From: an uncultured Aliivibrio sp.
GTDB lineage: Bacteria > Pseudomonadota > Gammaproteobacteria > Enterobacterales > Vibrionaceae
Length of the DNA stretch: 64,000 bases
Assembly: GCF_946479765.1 (NCBI RefSeq)
Contig: NZ_CAMLHO010000004.1
Location: 1 to 64,000 of the forward strand
Direction of reading: 5' to 3'
In this document: positions 32,190 to 43,513 of the stretch, piece by piece
Layout: the number at the start of each line of letters is the position of its first letter
Position numbering within the stretch: the first letter of the stretch is position 1
The notes under the pieces: model-generated
The model's database searches: none
Seen by the model: the letters and a program-made list of their open reading frames with translations, nothing else
What the model was told of the DNA's origin: nothing
Program-made: the position numbers and the translations under genes

Positions 32190-33288
32190 ATGTTCGAAAT
32201 TAATCCTATTAAAAACCGCCTACAGGATGTGTCTGATCGCACAAATATCCTGAGGGGGTACCTTTGACTATGATGCGAGAAAAGAGCGTCTAGAAGAAGT
32301 CAATGCAGAGTTAGAACAACCAGAAGTATGGAATGAGCCTGAACGCGCACAAGCGTTAGGTAAAGAACGTGCCTCTCTGGAAGCGATTGTAGAAACTATT
32401 GATCAATTAGACCTCGGCGGCGAAGACGTTGAAGGACTACTTGAATTGGCAGTTGAAGAACAAGATCAAGAAACCTTTGATGAGATTGAACCTGAACTTG
32501 CTGAACTAGAAGCAAAGTTAGCGACACTAGAATTCCGTCGCATGTTCTCAGGGGCTCATGATTCATCAGATTGTTATATTGATTTACAATCAGGCTCTGG
32601 CGGTACAGAAGCGCAAGATTGGACATCTATGATGTTGCGTATGTATTTGCGTTGGGCGGAAGCCAAAGGATTTAAAACGGAAGTTATCGAAGTCTCTGGT
32701 GGCGATGTTGCCGGCCTTAAAGGCGCAACAGTTCGTATCTCTGGTGAATATGCTTATGGTTGGTTACGTACAGAAACTGGTGTACACCGTTTAGTTCGTA
32801 AGTCTCCATTTGATTCAAGTGGTCGCCGACATACCTCATTTGCTTCAGCGTTTATCTATCCTGAGATAGATGACAACATTGAAGTGGATATCAACCCTGC
32901 TGATTTACGTATTGATGTATACCGAGCTTCTGGCGCGGGTGGTCAACACGTAAACACCACTGAATCTGCGGTTCGTATTACTCACGTTCCGACAAATACA
33001 GTTGTGCAATGTCAAAATGATCGTTCTCAGCATAAAAACAAAGCACAAGCGATGAAGCAGTTGAAAGCAAAGCTGTTTGAACTTGAGCTTCAGAAACAAA
33101 ACGCAGAGAAACAAGTAAACGAAGATTCTAAATCCGACATTGGGTGGGGCAGTCAGATCCGCTCATACGTATTGGATGATTCGCGCATTAAAGATTTGCG
33201 TACCGGCATTGAAAATCGTAATACGCAGGCCGTATTAGACGGTGATTTAGATAAATTTATCGAAGCCAGCTTAAAATCTGGATTATAA
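32190..33288 (+). CDS. prfB: Peptide chain release factor 2 (programmed +1 frameshift)
   Basis: ATG at 32190 ([25 protein letters not shown]), internal SD AGGGGG 32253-32258, CTT TGA C at 32262-32268; zero-frame stop 32265-32267; +1 frame from 32266 continues to 33288; GGQ motif [17 protein letters not shown]. Confidence 0.97.
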
Positions 33289-33301
33289 GAAAGGGTTCAT
33301 T

Positions 33302-34807
33302 ATGACTGACCAAGTACAACTAGATGAAAACAAACTGATTGCAGAACGTCGTGGTAAATTAGACCATATCCGTCAAGCATGTAAGGCTAATGGCCACCCG
33401 AATGACTTCCGTCGTGACAGTCTTGCTGCGGATCTTCAATCAGAATTTGGTGAAAAGACCAAAGAAGAGCTAGAAGAATTAAACCACATTGTAGCAATTG
33501 CTGGCCGTGTAATGGCGAAGCGCGGTCCTTTCTTATTGATCCAAGAAGTGTCTGGTAAGATCCAAGCTTACGCATCAAAAGATGTGCAAAAAGAGCTTAA
33601 AGAAAAATATCAAGGCTTAGATATCGGTGACATCATCGGTGTTAAAGGTGCTCTACATAAATCAGGTAAAGGCGATCTTTACGTGAATATGGAAGAGTTC
33701 GTATTGCTAACTAAAGCACTACGTCCATTGCCTGAAAAATTCCACGGTTTAACTGACCAAGAAATGCGTTACCGTCAGCGTTATGTTGACCTTATCGTAA
33801 ATGAAGATTCTCGTACTGCATTTATTATCCGCTCTAAAGTGGTTTCTGCAATTCGTAACTTCATGGTTGATAAAGGCTTCATGGAAGTTGAAACACCAAT
33901 GATGCACGTTATCCCTGGTGGCGCATCGGCTCGTCCGTTCGTTACTCACCATAATGCACTTGATGTTGACATGTACTTACGTGTAGCACCAGAGCTTTAC
34001 CTTAAGCGTCTAGTTGTTGGTGGTTTTGAGCGCGTATTCGAAATCAACCGTAACTTCCGTAACGAAGGTTTATCTCCTCGTCATAACCCAGAATTCACAA
34101 TGATGGAATTCTATATGGCGTATGCTGATTACAACGATTTAATGGACCTAACAGAAGCGATGCTATCTCAAGTAGCGATCTCTGTACTAGGCAGTGACAA
34201 AATGCCTTACGGCGAAGCAACGGTTGATTTTGGTGGTAAATATGCACGTATGAGCATGTTAGACGCGATCAAAATGTACAACCCAGAGCACGCAGAAATC
34301 CAAGCGCTAACATATGAAGGCGTTCAAGATCGTGACTTAATGGTTTCTATTGCGAAATCAGTTCATGTTGAAGTTGAAAGCTTCTGGACATGTGGTCAGC
34401 TTTTAGAAGAGATCTTTGGCGAAACGGCTGAACCTCAACTTATGCAACCAACGTTCATTACTGAATACCCAGCAGATATTTCACCACTAGCTCGTCGTAA
34501 CGACAATAATGACTTCATTACAGACCGTTTTGAGTTCTTTATTGGTGGTCGTGAAGTTGCAAATGGTTTCTCTGAGTTGAATGATGCACAAGACCAAGAT
34601 GAGCGTTTTAAAGCGCAAGTTAACGCTAAAGAGTCTGGTGATGATGAAGCAATGTATTACGATGCAGACTACATTACAGCTCTTGAACACGGTTTACCGC
34701 CAACTGCGGGTCAAGGTATTGGTATCGACCGTTTAGTGATGCTATTCACTAACACTCACACAATTCGTGATGTGATTTTATTCCCTTCTATGCGTCCTCA
34801 AGCATAA
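33302..34807 (+). CDS. lysS: Lysyl-tRNA synthetase (class II)
   Basis: [47 protein letters not shown]. Confidence 0.98.
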   Translation: MTDQVQLDENKLIAERRGKLDHIRQACKANGHPNDFRRDSLAADLQSEFGEKTKEELEELNHIVAIAGRVMAKRGPFLLIQEVSGKIQAYASKDVQKELKEKYQGLDIGDIIGVKGALHKSGKGDLYVNMEEFVLLTKALRPLPEKFHGLTDQEMRYRQRYVDLIVNEDSRTAFIIRSKVVSAIRNFMVDKGFMEVETPMMHVIPGGASARPFVTHHNALDVDMYLRVAPELYLKRLVVGGFERVFEINRNFRNEGLSPRHNPEFTMMEFYMAYADYNDLMDLTEAMLSQVAISVLGSDKMPYGEATVDFGGKYARMSMLDAIKMYNPEHAEIQALTYEGVQDRDLMVSIAKSVHVEVESFWTCGQLLEEIFGETAEPQLMQPTFITEYPADISPLARRNDNNDFITDRFEFFIGGREVANGFSELNDAQDQDERFKAQVNAKESGDDEAMYYDADYITALEHGLPPTAGQGIGIDRLVMLFTNTHTIRDVILFPSMRPQA

Positions 34808-34827
34808 TTAAGAATTAAATTAATGAG

Positions 34828-34858
34828 AAAGAGTGGCTATATAAGTCGCTCTTTTTTT
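34828..34858 (+). terminator. Intrinsic terminator after lysS
   Basis: aaagagtggctatataagtcgctctttttttt. Confidence 0.65.
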
Positions 34859-35206
34859 TAACTTTTATTCATTATTCATAATTCATAATGCATAAAAATC
34901 AAAAAACTAAGTACATTTTTGATCAATTGACCGAATCTTTACAATTCTCTTTTAATCCCAGTCACGCCTTAAAATGTTATTAAAATTTCATTTTTTATAC
35001 TTAAAATAATGTTAATTCTCAAAGTTAAAGCATAAACTTATCTAATATGTTAACTATCATTTGTAACCAACGACTCGATTGTGTTGTTTTTGTTAAAACT
35101 ACGACGACCCTCTCATTTGTGAGACCAGTTGTCGTCTTAAAACCTGTATAGTTGCTTTATAACGATTTTCAGTTGATTTAATATTTAGAATATAGAGGTA
35201 AGGCTT

Positions 35207-36544
35207 ATGGGTACTCAGTTTCGTATGGATTCTGTTCCAGGTTCATTGGTAGTAGTTGGTGGAAGCTATGAACCTTGGTTAGCAGTATTAGAACAAGTGG
35301 GCTGGCGTTGTCATCGTTGCTATGATCTCCGCGCTGCACAAGCACTGTTTGACGAAATTGGCCCGTGCATTGGTATTGTTGATTTAAGCCAAGATGATTT
35401 CAGCCTTAATGGTATAGCAACGTTAGTTAATAATAATAAACAAGTTCGTTGGATGGCGTTTATTCGTGAATCGCAACTAAGCTCAGATACTATTTGCCAA
35501 TTCATTGTGAATTTCTGTATTGATTTTTTCACCGCTCCGATCCCTGATACACAGCTTTTAAGTACGATTGGGCATCAGTTAGGAATGCTGAAGCTAGAAC
35601 GTAAAGTATGGCCTAACATGGGCAAGAAATCGGATTTAGGGATCCTAGGTGAAGCACCTACCGTTAAGCGTTTACGCGATCAAATTCGGCGTGTAGCACC
35701 AACAGATGTTTCGATTTTAATTTCTGGTGAAAGCGGTGTTGGTAAAGACACGGTCGCAAAAGCGGTACATGATTCATCAGGGCGTAATAAAGGTCCGTTT
35801 ATATCTCTAAATTGCGGTTCGTTATCTGAAACTAAAATCGAGCAGGAATTATTTGGTCTTCATCTTTCTGAATATCAAGAATCTAAATTATTTCAAGCAA
35901 GTGGCGGCACTCTATTTTTAAATGACATTAATGACTTACCCGTTACTCAACAACAGCATTTATTACGTTTTTTACAAGAAGGTAATATTGAAACAGCAGA
36001 AGGCTTTATTGATATTGATGTGCGTGTGATTGTCGCTAGCCACGTAGATATTGAAAAAGCAATAGAGGAAGGTTGCTTTAAAGAAGAGCTGTATTACCGC
36101 TTAAATGTACTTCGTATTCATGTCCCTCCTCTAAAAGAGAGAACTTCTGATATTTCGATTTTAGCGGATCATTTCCTTCAACGCTATGCAAAAGAATACA
36201 ATACGCAAGCTCGCACTTTTTCTGAAGATGCAATGCAAACAATGCTTCATTATCAATGGCCAGGTAATGTTCGTGAACTAGTAAACCAAGTAAAACGAGC
36301 AGTACTTCTTGCAGATAGTATGACGATTGATCTTGAACATTTAGATCTTCCTCTACGTAATGATACAAAACGCAGTTTACGAGTGATCCGTGAAGATTCA
36401 GAACGTGATGCATTATTATTGGTATTAGAATCTCATGATGGTCAAGTATCTTCAGCTGCCAAAGAACTGGGTGTATCACGAGCAACCATGTACCGCTTAT
36501 TGAATAAACATAATTTAATTTCAGAACCAAGGACCTATAGTTAG
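35207..36544 (+). CDS. vpsR: VpsR-like transcriptional regulator, NtrC-family fold with degenerate sigma54 motifs
   Basis: N-terminal receiver-like domain, AAA+ (GESGVGKD, GGTLFLNDI), Fis-type HTH (SSAAKELGVSRATMYRLLNKHNL); next to lysS as in V. cholerae (recall). Confidence 0.88.
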   Translation: MGTQFRMDSVPGSLVVVGGSYEPWLAVLEQVGWRCHRCYDLRAAQALFDEIGPCIGIVDLSQDDFSLNGIATLVNNNKQVRWMAFIRESQLSSDTICQFIVNFCIDFFTAPIPDTQLLSTIGHQLGMLKLERKVWPNMGKKSDLGILGEAPTVKRLRDQIRRVAPTDVSILISGESGVGKDTVAKAVHDSSGRNKGPFISLNCGSLSETKIEQELFGLHLSEYQESKLFQASGGTLFLNDINDLPVTQQQHLLRFLQEGNIETAEGFIDIDVRVIVASHVDIEKAIEEGCFKEELYYRLNVLRIHVPPLKERTSDISILADHFLQRYAKEYNTQARTFSEDAMQTMLHYQWPGNVRELVNQVKRAVLLADSMTIDLEHLDLPLRNDTKRSLRVIREDSERDALLLVLESHDGQVSSAAKELGVSRATMYRLLNKHNLISEPRTYS

Positions 36545-36575
36545 GAACTTTGATCTGTAATAATTAAATATATAG

Positions 36576-36606
36576 AAGGCTTATCTTTCAGGGGTAAGCC
36601 TTTTTT
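36576..36606 (+). terminator. Intrinsic terminator between vpsR and mutH
   Basis: aaggcttatctttcaggggtaagcctttttt. Confidence 0.75.
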
Positions 36607-37273
36607 AATTAAAAAATGACGTAAGGATCTTGTGAGTAAAATGAGTTTTTAAATAGAAGCCTCTTGGTAACGTTTTGATTGGTTGACCATTCTCACCATA
36701 CGCTTCGGTAAGGGCTTGACTGTTTGCCGCTTTTGGCCTGAGCTGTAATACCTCGCCATGTTTTGCTGTAATGAACGCCACTTTGCCTAAGACAATTAAA
36801 TCCATTAACTCTTCCCAATCTTGTTTTAGTTGCTGTTCTTCTTCTATAGAAGGTCGCCATAAAACGGGGTAACCTACGTGACGGTCACCTACAGGGATCT
36901 CTCTTTCTCCTTCAACAGGGATCCATAAAACGTGCGCTAATTTATGACGAACATGTGACTCTTCCCATTTTAAGCCATGAACACCAGTTAACGGTGCGAC
37001 AGAAACAAAGGTGGTTTCAAGAGGTTTTCCATTATGGCTGATCGGAATGGTTTTTAATTCAATCCCAAGATCTATAAAATCAGGTAAAGGTTTACTGCCT
37101 GCTGATGCGCCTAGATGCCACTCTAATAACTGTCCAACCCAGCCTTTATCACGCTTCAAATTTTCAGGAACAGGGATACCTGCTTGTGCGGCAAGTTCAG
37201 ACAGGGTATAGCCTGCGATGCTTTCAGCTTTTGCTAAGAGCTCATTGGTACTTGTTGGTGGCAATTGCTTCAT
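36605..37273 (-). CDS. mutH: DNA mismatch repair endonuclease MutH
   Basis: [52 protein letters not shown]. Confidence 0.96.
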   Translation of the reverse strand: MKQLPPTSTNELLAKAESIAGYTLSELAAQAGIPVPENLKRDKGWVGQLLEWHLGASAGSKPLPDFIDLGIELKTIPISHNGKPLETTFVSVAPLTGVHGLKWEESHVRHKLAHVLWIPVEGEREIPVGDRHVGYPVLWRPSIEEEQQLKQDWEELMDLIVLGKVAFITAKHGEVLQLRPKAANSQALTEAYGENGQPIKTLPRGFYLKTHFTHKILTSFFN

Positions 37274-37870
37274 AACCGCTCTGTAATGGTATTAATGGGA
37301 TAAGATTAGCACATTATTCTTTGATTTCACGAGCTTGATTGGATCTAATTAAGTTATCCACATTCATGATTATTTTCTATACCTTATCTCTTTCTATGGA
37401 TCTATATACAGTATTATATTTACGAATAAGTGATTGACTTTTTAAGGTATACCTCAGAATAGAGCTTGTAATTGTGGGTAACCATCAAGTTGGTCGTTCT
37501 TTAATCGATCTGTGTTTTTATTATTCGTGGCGTGTAGGTTAAAAAAGATCAAGTTAAAGATCTTGAGCTTAACATTATGTTTAATAAGATTTTTATTTAT
37601 TTCTTGTTTTTTATCCTACTCTATAACGAAACTGGTTTTTATTGTGTAATTTGGTTCGTTTTTATCTTCTTCACAAAGTTATGCACAGAAAAGGTGAATA
37701 AATGTGGGGTAGCTCTCATTGCAATGTTGATAACTCTTCTTTTGATTAAAAGTTATTCTACAAAAGTGCTTATTTTAGTAAAACGTGACAAGAAAGTGTG
37801 ATCCTGTTTGCTCAAAGAGACGATCTGTGAAAAAATCAAAGGTAATATAAGTTTAAGATGAGGTCATCCA

Positions 37871-38383
37871 GTGATAGATGGCGATGGTTTCCGCCCGAAC
37901 GTCGGGATAGTGATATGCAATAGCCATGGTCAAGTATTCTGGGCGAAACGATACGGACAACATTCTTGGCAGTTTCCACAAGGTGGCATTGATGATGGTG
38001 AGACTCCTGAACAAGCTATGTACCGGGAATTGTACGAAGAAGTAGGTTTGACTAAAAATGACGTACGTATTTTAGCGAGTAGCCGTCATTGGTTGCGATA
38101 TAAATTACCAAAACGTTTAGTTAGATGGGATTCAAAGCCTGTCTGTATTGGACAAAAACAGAAGTGGTTTTTGTTACGCTTGGAATGTGATGAATCCAAG
38201 GTGAATATGCAAAGAGATCGTTCACCAGAATTTGATGGGTGGCGATGGGTAAGTTATTGGTACCCGGTTCGACAAGTGGTTTCATTTAAGCGTGATGTTT
38301 ATCGCCGAGCATTGAAAGAGTTCGCGGTAATTGCTATGCCGTTTAAGGAACGAAAATTTAAAAGGAAAGGTAAAAAAGGGTAA
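37871..38383 (+). CDS. rppH: RNA pyrophosphohydrolase (GTG start)
   Basis: [21 protein letters not shown] box [23 protein letters not shown]. Confidence 0.97.
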   Translation: MIDGDGFRPNVGIVICNSHGQVFWAKRYGQHSWQFPQGGIDDGETPEQAMYRELYEEVGLTKNDVRILASSRHWLRYKLPKRLVRWDSKPVCIGQKQKWFLLRLECDESKVNMQRDRSPEFDGWRWVSYWYPVRQVVSFKRDVYRRALKEFAVIAMPFKERKFKRKGKKG

Positions 38384-38419
38384 GCGGTCGATGCCTTATA
38401 GCCTTAAGGATTACCTCTT

Positions 38420-40681
38420 ATGCTTACTCAACTCAGGGATATAGTTGATCACGTCGCTAAAGCTGAATCATTAGATGATGCTTTAGCGCTATTAGTGAAA
38501 AATACACGAAATTCAATGCAGACAGAGTGTTGCTCAGTCTATTTGATGAGTAATGATAATCTTCGTTTAGAATTAATGGCGACTGAAGGTTTGAAAGCCA
38601 AGCCAAATACGGTCTCATTAGGCATTGATGAAGGTTTAGTTGGTCTTGTGGCTCGCAGTTGTGAACCGCTTAATCTCGCTAATGCATCGATACACCCCTC
38701 ATATAAATACATTCCCAGTATTGCGGAATATAAGTTTAATTCTTTTTTAGCTACTCCAATTATATATCGCCGCCAAAATTTGGGTGTGTTAGTCGTTCAA
38801 CAAAAAGAGAAACGCCAATTTACTGAAGTTGAAGAATCATTTCTCGTCACTCTTTCCGCTCAACTCGCGGTGGTATTAGCGCATGCAAAAGCGCATGAAA
38901 GTTGGTCTACTCATTTACAAACTTCGTCTACATCACAAAAGCAATTTAAAGGTATTTCAGCGTCTAATGGGGTTGGGATTGCGCCATTATGGTTTGATGA
39001 TGCTCAACCTAAAATTGAAGCGATTTTACCGAGTTCGTGCCTTAATATTGAATTAGAGAAAGATCGTTTAGGCACTGCGATTGAATTGGCCTTAAAGGAT
39101 TTTAGACGCTCTAAAAAGCGTTTTGAACAAGAGTTGAATACAGAAACACTGGCTATTTTTGATCTCTTTACACACTTATTGAATGATCCTATGTTGAAAG
39201 CAGATCTGAAAAAACAGATCACGCTAGGGGATTCTGCCGAGTGGGCTCTACGTCAAGTCATAGAGTCTTATGCTGCGCGTTTTGGGAGAATGAGTGACTC
39301 GTACTTAAGTCAGAGAGCAAATGACGTTAGAGAGCTTGGGCAGAGGTTACTTTATTTTATTAATTACGAAGATAATCTAGATATTGAGCTGTCTCATCCT
39401 GTTATTTTGGTAACCACTCAACTAACCGCATCAATGCTCGCCAGTATTCCACAAGATAAGCTAAAAGGGGTGATATCGCTTGAAGGCGCAGCGAACTCTC
39501 ATGCTGCGATTTTATCGAGAGCGTTAGGTATTCCGGCGATTATGGGGGTAGAGTTTAATCCTACTCATTACCATAAATCGTTAGCCATTGTTGATGGGTA
39601 TAGTGGTTTACTTTACATCAAACCGACAGATGCGTTAACTCAAGAATATCTTGAATTACAAAATGAAGAGATCGCTTTATCAGAGTTGATAACACAAGAT
39701 CTCGATAAGCCAACGCTAACACTTGATAATCACCTTATGAAGATTTATCTAAACGCAGGATTGAGTGCAGATTCAAGCATTGCGGTAAATCAAGGGGTTG
39801 ATGGTGTTGGTTTATACCGAACTGAAATCCCTTTTCTATTGCATCAACGTTTTCCATCGGAAGAAGAGCAGTATCTACAATATAAGGAAATTTTAGAAAC
39901 GTACCCTCAAAAGCCTGTCATTATGCGAACGCTTGATATTGGTGGTGATAAGCCTTTACCTTACCTGCCTATCGAAGAAGATAATCCGTTTTTAGGTTGG
40001 CGAGGAATTCGATTTACATTGGATCACCCTGATATTTTTCTATCACAGCTAAAAGCGATGATAAGAGCGAATATTGGTAATGATAATTTATCTATTATGC
40101 TACCAATGATCTCGGGTATTCCTGAATTGAAACAAGCGAGAGTCTTGATTAATCAAGCGTATAACGAAGTGCTCAGTGAATCGGAAATTGATTTTTCTAA
40201 ACCTCGTATAGGTATGATGGTTGAAGTGCCTTCGATGCTTTATTTATTACCAAGAGTTGCTGGGCTTGTTGATTTCATTTCTGTTGGGACCAACGATTTA
40301 ACTCAATATTTATTAGCAGTAGATAGAAATAACTCTCGTGTATCTCATGTTTATGAGTCTTACCATCCTGCCGTGTTGCTGGCGTTAAAGCAGATTATAG
40401 AAACGGCAAATCAACATAATTTACCTGTCAGTGTATGTGGTGAATTAGCCGGGGATCCTATTGGTTGTCTCCTTTTAATTGGTCTGGGTTATCGTAATTT
40501 AAGTATGAACACGTCCAATGTTGCCAAGATAAAGTACATAATTAGACAAGTCACCTTGGCTGAAATTGAAAGCATGACAGAGATTCTTTTACACCATGAT
40601 GATGCTGAGAAAATTTTAGCTGATATGATGGCTTTTTTGGAACAGAAAGATCTTTCAGGATTTATTCGAGCAGGTAAATAA
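38420..40681 (+). CDS. ptsP: Nitrogen-PTS enzyme I (EI-Ntr)
   Basis: N-terminal GAF, phosphohistidine GAANSHAAILSRALGIPA, PEP-binding C-terminal; downstream of rppH. Confidence 0.96.
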   Translation: MLTQLRDIVDHVAKAESLDDALALLVKNTRNSMQTECCSVYLMSNDNLRLELMATEGLKAKPNTVSLGIDEGLVGLVARSCEPLNLANASIHPSYKYIPSIAEYKFNSFLATPIIYRRQNLGVLVVQQKEKRQFTEVEESFLVTLSAQLAVVLAHAKAHESWSTHLQTSSTSQKQFKGISASNGVGIAPLWFDDAQPKIEAILPSSCLNIELEKDRLGTAIELALKDFRRSKKRFEQELNTETLAIFDLFTHLLNDPMLKADLKKQITLGDSAEWALRQVIESYAARFGRMSDSYLSQRANDVRELGQRLLYFINYEDNLDIELSHPVILVTTQLTASMLASIPQDKLKGVISLEGAANSHAAILSRALGIPAIMGVEFNPTHYHKSLAIVDGYSGLLYIKPTDALTQEYLELQNEEIALSELITQDLDKPTLTLDNHLMKIYLNAGLSADSSIAVNQGVDGVGLYRTEIPFLLHQRFPSEEEQYLQYKEILETYPQKPVIMRTLDIGGDKPLPYLPIEEDNPFLGWRGIRFTLDHPDIFLSQLKAMIRANIGNDNLSIMLPMISGIPELKQARVLINQAYNEVLSESEIDFSKPRIGMMVEVPSMLYLLPRVAGLVDFISVGTNDLTQYLLAVDRNNSRVSHVYESYHPAVLLALKQIIETANQHNLPVSVCGELAGDPIGCLLLIGLGYRNLSMNTSNVAKIKYIIRQVTLAEIESMTEILLHHDDAEKILADMMAFLEQKDLSGFIRAGK

Positions 40682-41485
40682 ATGTCAGTAGATTTTTGGT
40701 CTATTTTTGCGCTGTATCTTTTACTTGGTAGTGTCGTTGGTGTAATGGCTGGTCTATTAGGGATTGGTGGTGGATTACTGGTTGTTCCGGCTCTGTTGTG
40801 GTTATTGCCTTTGGCTGGCATTGATTCGAGTATAGCAATGCAAATGGCTCTTGGTACGTCTTTGGCGACAATTATATTTACATCAAGCTCATCGGCATTG
40901 AACCATTTGCGTTTAGGTAATGTCGAAGTGGGGTTAATTAAAAGCTTAGCACCAGGGGTTATACTTGGTGGTTTTATTGGCAGTTATCTTACTGAATTAA
41001 TTCCAATACAATATTTACCTAAAGTGTTTGGTATTATCGTGCTTTTATTAGCATTACAAATGTTGTTAGCGCTTAAGTTTACCGCAACAAGAACAATGCC
41101 ATCCCCTCTAAAAATAGCAACTTCAGGTGGGATAATCGGTGTTATTTCTAGTTTAGCAGGCATTGGTGGTGGCTCACTTACTGTGCCTTATTTAAGTTTT
41201 CATGGTGTTGAAATGAGGAAAGCGATTGGCAGTTCTTCATTATGTGGCACATTAATCGCGATAGCAGGCATGATAGGCTTTGTTATGCATGGGGTTAATG
41301 TGGTTAACTTACCGCCAATGAGCTTAGGGTATGTGTATTTACCTGCATTATGCGGCATTAGTTTAACGTCTATTTTAACCACTAGAATAGGGGCTAAGTT
41401 AGCGTCACATTTACCAACATCAACATTAAAAAAAATCTTTGCCGTATTTCTCGTATTTATCGGCAGCAAAATGTTCTTAGGATAA
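40682..41485 (+). CDS. TSUP family (TauE/SafE) sulfite exporter-like membrane protein
   Basis: [15 protein letters not shown] and [15 protein letters not shown] paired repeats. Confidence 0.9.
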   Translation: MSVDFWSIFALYLLLGSVVGVMAGLLGIGGGLLVVPALLWLLPLAGIDSSIAMQMALGTSLATIIFTSSSSALNHLRLGNVEVGLIKSLAPGVILGGFIGSYLTELIPIQYLPKVFGIIVLLLALQMLLALKFTATRTMPSPLKIATSGGIIGVISSLAGIGGGSLTVPYLSFHGVEMRKAIGSSSLCGTLIAIAGMIGFVMHGVNVVNLPPMSLGYVYLPALCGISLTSILTTRIGAKLASHLPTSTLKKIFAVFLVFIGSKMFLG

Positions 41486-41495
41486 GAGAGTAGTC

Positions 41496-42347
41496 ATGAG
41501 TCAGGGGTATTTAAACTTCCCACATATCGATCCGATATTATTTGAAATTGGTCCACTAGCAGTACGTTGGTATGGGTTAATGTACTTGTTTGGTTTTATG
41601 TTTGCCTTATGGCTAGCAAATAAACGCGCAGATAAACCAAACAGTGGTTGGACTCGTGATCAAGTCAGCGATCTTCTTTTTGCAGGCTTTTTGGGTGTCG
41701 TCATTGGTGGGCGAGTTGGCTACGTACTGTTTTATAACTTTGGGTATTTCTTAGAGAACCCATTGTACTTATTTGAAGTATGGACTGGTGGAATGTCTTT
41801 CCACGGTGGCCTATTAGGTGTAATTAGTGCAATTCTTTGGTATGGCTATAAAAATAACCGTAGCTTCTTTACCATTGCTGATTTTGTTGCGCCATTAGTG
41901 CCATTTGGATTAGGTGCTGGTCGCCTTGGTAACTTCATGAATGGTGAACTATGGGGCCGTGTTACTGACGTGCCGTGGGCGATGGTATTCCCAACAGGCG
42001 GACCTTTCCCTCGTCATCCATCGCAGCTGTATGAATTTGCACTTGAAGGTGTTGTTTTATTCTTAATTCTAAATTGGTTTATTCGTAAACCTCGTCCATT
42101 AGGCGCAGTCTCTGGCTTATTCCTATTTGGTTACGGTACATTCCGCTTCTTAGTTGAATACGTTCGTCAGCCTGATGCTCAATTAGGTTTGTTTGGTGAT
42201 TGGATTTCAATGGGACAAATCTTATCATTGCCAATGGTGATTGGTGGTTTATTGATGATGCTTTGGGCGTTTAAACGTAATCTTTTTGCGACTGATTTGC
42301 AGAATAATGGTACGAAGCCAGAGAAATCGAAATCAAAAGCAAAATAA
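41496..42347 (+). CDS. lgt: Prolipoprotein diacylglyceryl transferase
   Basis: [14 protein letters not shown] signature; lgt-thyA order. Confidence 0.97.
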   Translation: MSQGYLNFPHIDPILFEIGPLAVRWYGLMYLFGFMFALWLANKRADKPNSGWTRDQVSDLLFAGFLGVVIGGRVGYVLFYNFGYFLENPLYLFEVWTGGMSFHGGLLGVISAILWYGYKNNRSFFTIADFVAPLVPFGLGAGRLGNFMNGELWGRVTDVPWAMVFPTGGPFPRHPSQLYEFALEGVVLFLILNWFIRKPRPLGAVSGLFLFGYGTFRFLVEYVRQPDAQLGLFGDWISMGQILSLPMVIGGLLMMLWAFKRNLFATDLQNNGTKPEKSKSKAK

Positions 42348-42396
42348 ACAAACTCATAAAAATACGCTAGAATAGCGTTAATGACGATTTATAGTA

Positions 42397-42424
42397 ATGG
42401 CCTCTCGTTTGAGGCCATTTTTTT
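42397..42424 (+). terminator. Intrinsic terminator-like hairpin between lgt and thyA
   Basis: aatggcctc-tcgttt-gaggccattttttt. Confidence 0.75.
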
Positions 42425-42442
42425 AAGCCAATTTTAGAGAGC

Positions 42443-43300
42443 ATGACCGTGAAACAGTATTTAGATTTATGCCAACGCATCGTTGATGAAGGTCACTGGA
42501 TTGAAAACGAGCGCACAGGAAAGCGCTGTTTGACGGTGATTAATGCTGATTTAACCTACGATGTTGCCAATGGTGAGTTTCCATTAGTAACGACACGTAA
42601 GAGTTTCTGGAAATCAGCCGTTGCTGAAATGATTGGTTATATTCGCGGTTATGATAACGCAGAAGATTTCCGTAAAATAGGCACTAAAACATGGGATGCG
42701 AATGCGAATCTAAACGACGTTTGGCTCAATAACTCTCACCGTAAAGGTGAAGATGACATGGGACGAGTGTACGGCGTTCAAGGTCGCTCATGGGCAAAAC
42801 CGAATGGCGAGTTTGTCGATCAGTTGAAAAAGATTATTGATGATTTAAGCAATGGTATTGATGACCGGGGTGAGATTTTAAATTTCTATAACCCAGGTGA
42901 GTTTGATATGGGCTGTTTACGTCCGTGCATGTACTCACACCACTTTTCGCTATTAGGTGACACTCTGTACTTAAATAGCACTCAACGTTCGTGTGATGTC
43001 CCGCTAGGCCTTAATTTCAACATGGTTCAAGTCTATTTTCTGCTGGCTATTGTGGCTCAAATTACAGGCCATAAGGCAGGTAAGGCGTATCACAAGATTG
43101 TTAATGGTCATATCTATGAAGACCAACTTGAGTTGATGAAAGAAGTTCAGCTAAAGCGTGAGCCATTGAAAGCCCCACTCTTTAAAATAAACCCTAAGAT
43201 TAAATCATTAGAAGATTTGGAAACCTGGGTCACAATGGATGATTTTGAAGTGATTGGCTATGAAAGCCATGAAGCGATTAAGTATCCTTTTTCGGTATAG
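42443..43300 (+). CDS. thyA: Thymidylate synthase
   Basis: [27 protein letters not shown]; TSase fold. Confidence 0.96.
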   Translation: MTVKQYLDLCQRIVDEGHWIENERTGKRCLTVINADLTYDVANGEFPLVTTRKSFWKSAVAEMIGYIRGYDNAEDFRKIGTKTWDANANLNDVWLNNSHRKGEDDMGRVYGVQGRSWAKPNGEFVDQLKKIIDDLSNGIDDRGEILNFYNPGEFDMGCLRPCMYSHHFSLLGDTLYLNSTQRSCDVPLGLNFNMVQVYFLLAIVAQITGHKAGKAYHKIVNGHIYEDQLELMKEVQLKREPLKAPLFKINPKIKSLEDLETWVTMDDFEVIGYESHEAIKYPFSV

Positions 43301-43513
43301 CTAGAGTTAGTTTACTGTTTATAATGATAGGGCCTTAATATTAAATGATAAGGCTCTATATGATATTAAATAAGAGATAATTTTATGTCTGGTTACGTAA
43401 TGATAAACGTGAAACTATAATGTAAATAGGTCCGTTTATCCCAAGTGATTATTTATCAATAATAATTGAACATGATGATGTCTCTGCTCTAATTATTTGT
43501 AATAAATCTGTTA

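Noticed and set aside
34866-34893. attcattattcataattcataatgcat short tandem repeat after lysS
   Set aside because: Low-complexity AT repeat in an intergenic region, no further structure to support function
36078-36530. 150-aa minus-strand ORF inside vpsR
   Set aside because: Entirely antisense to a well-supported CDS; no recognisable motif
37577-37801. 74-aa hydrophobic ORF between mutH and rppH
   Set aside because: AT-rich, low-complexity composition; not confident enough to call a CDS (gap kept as a finding)
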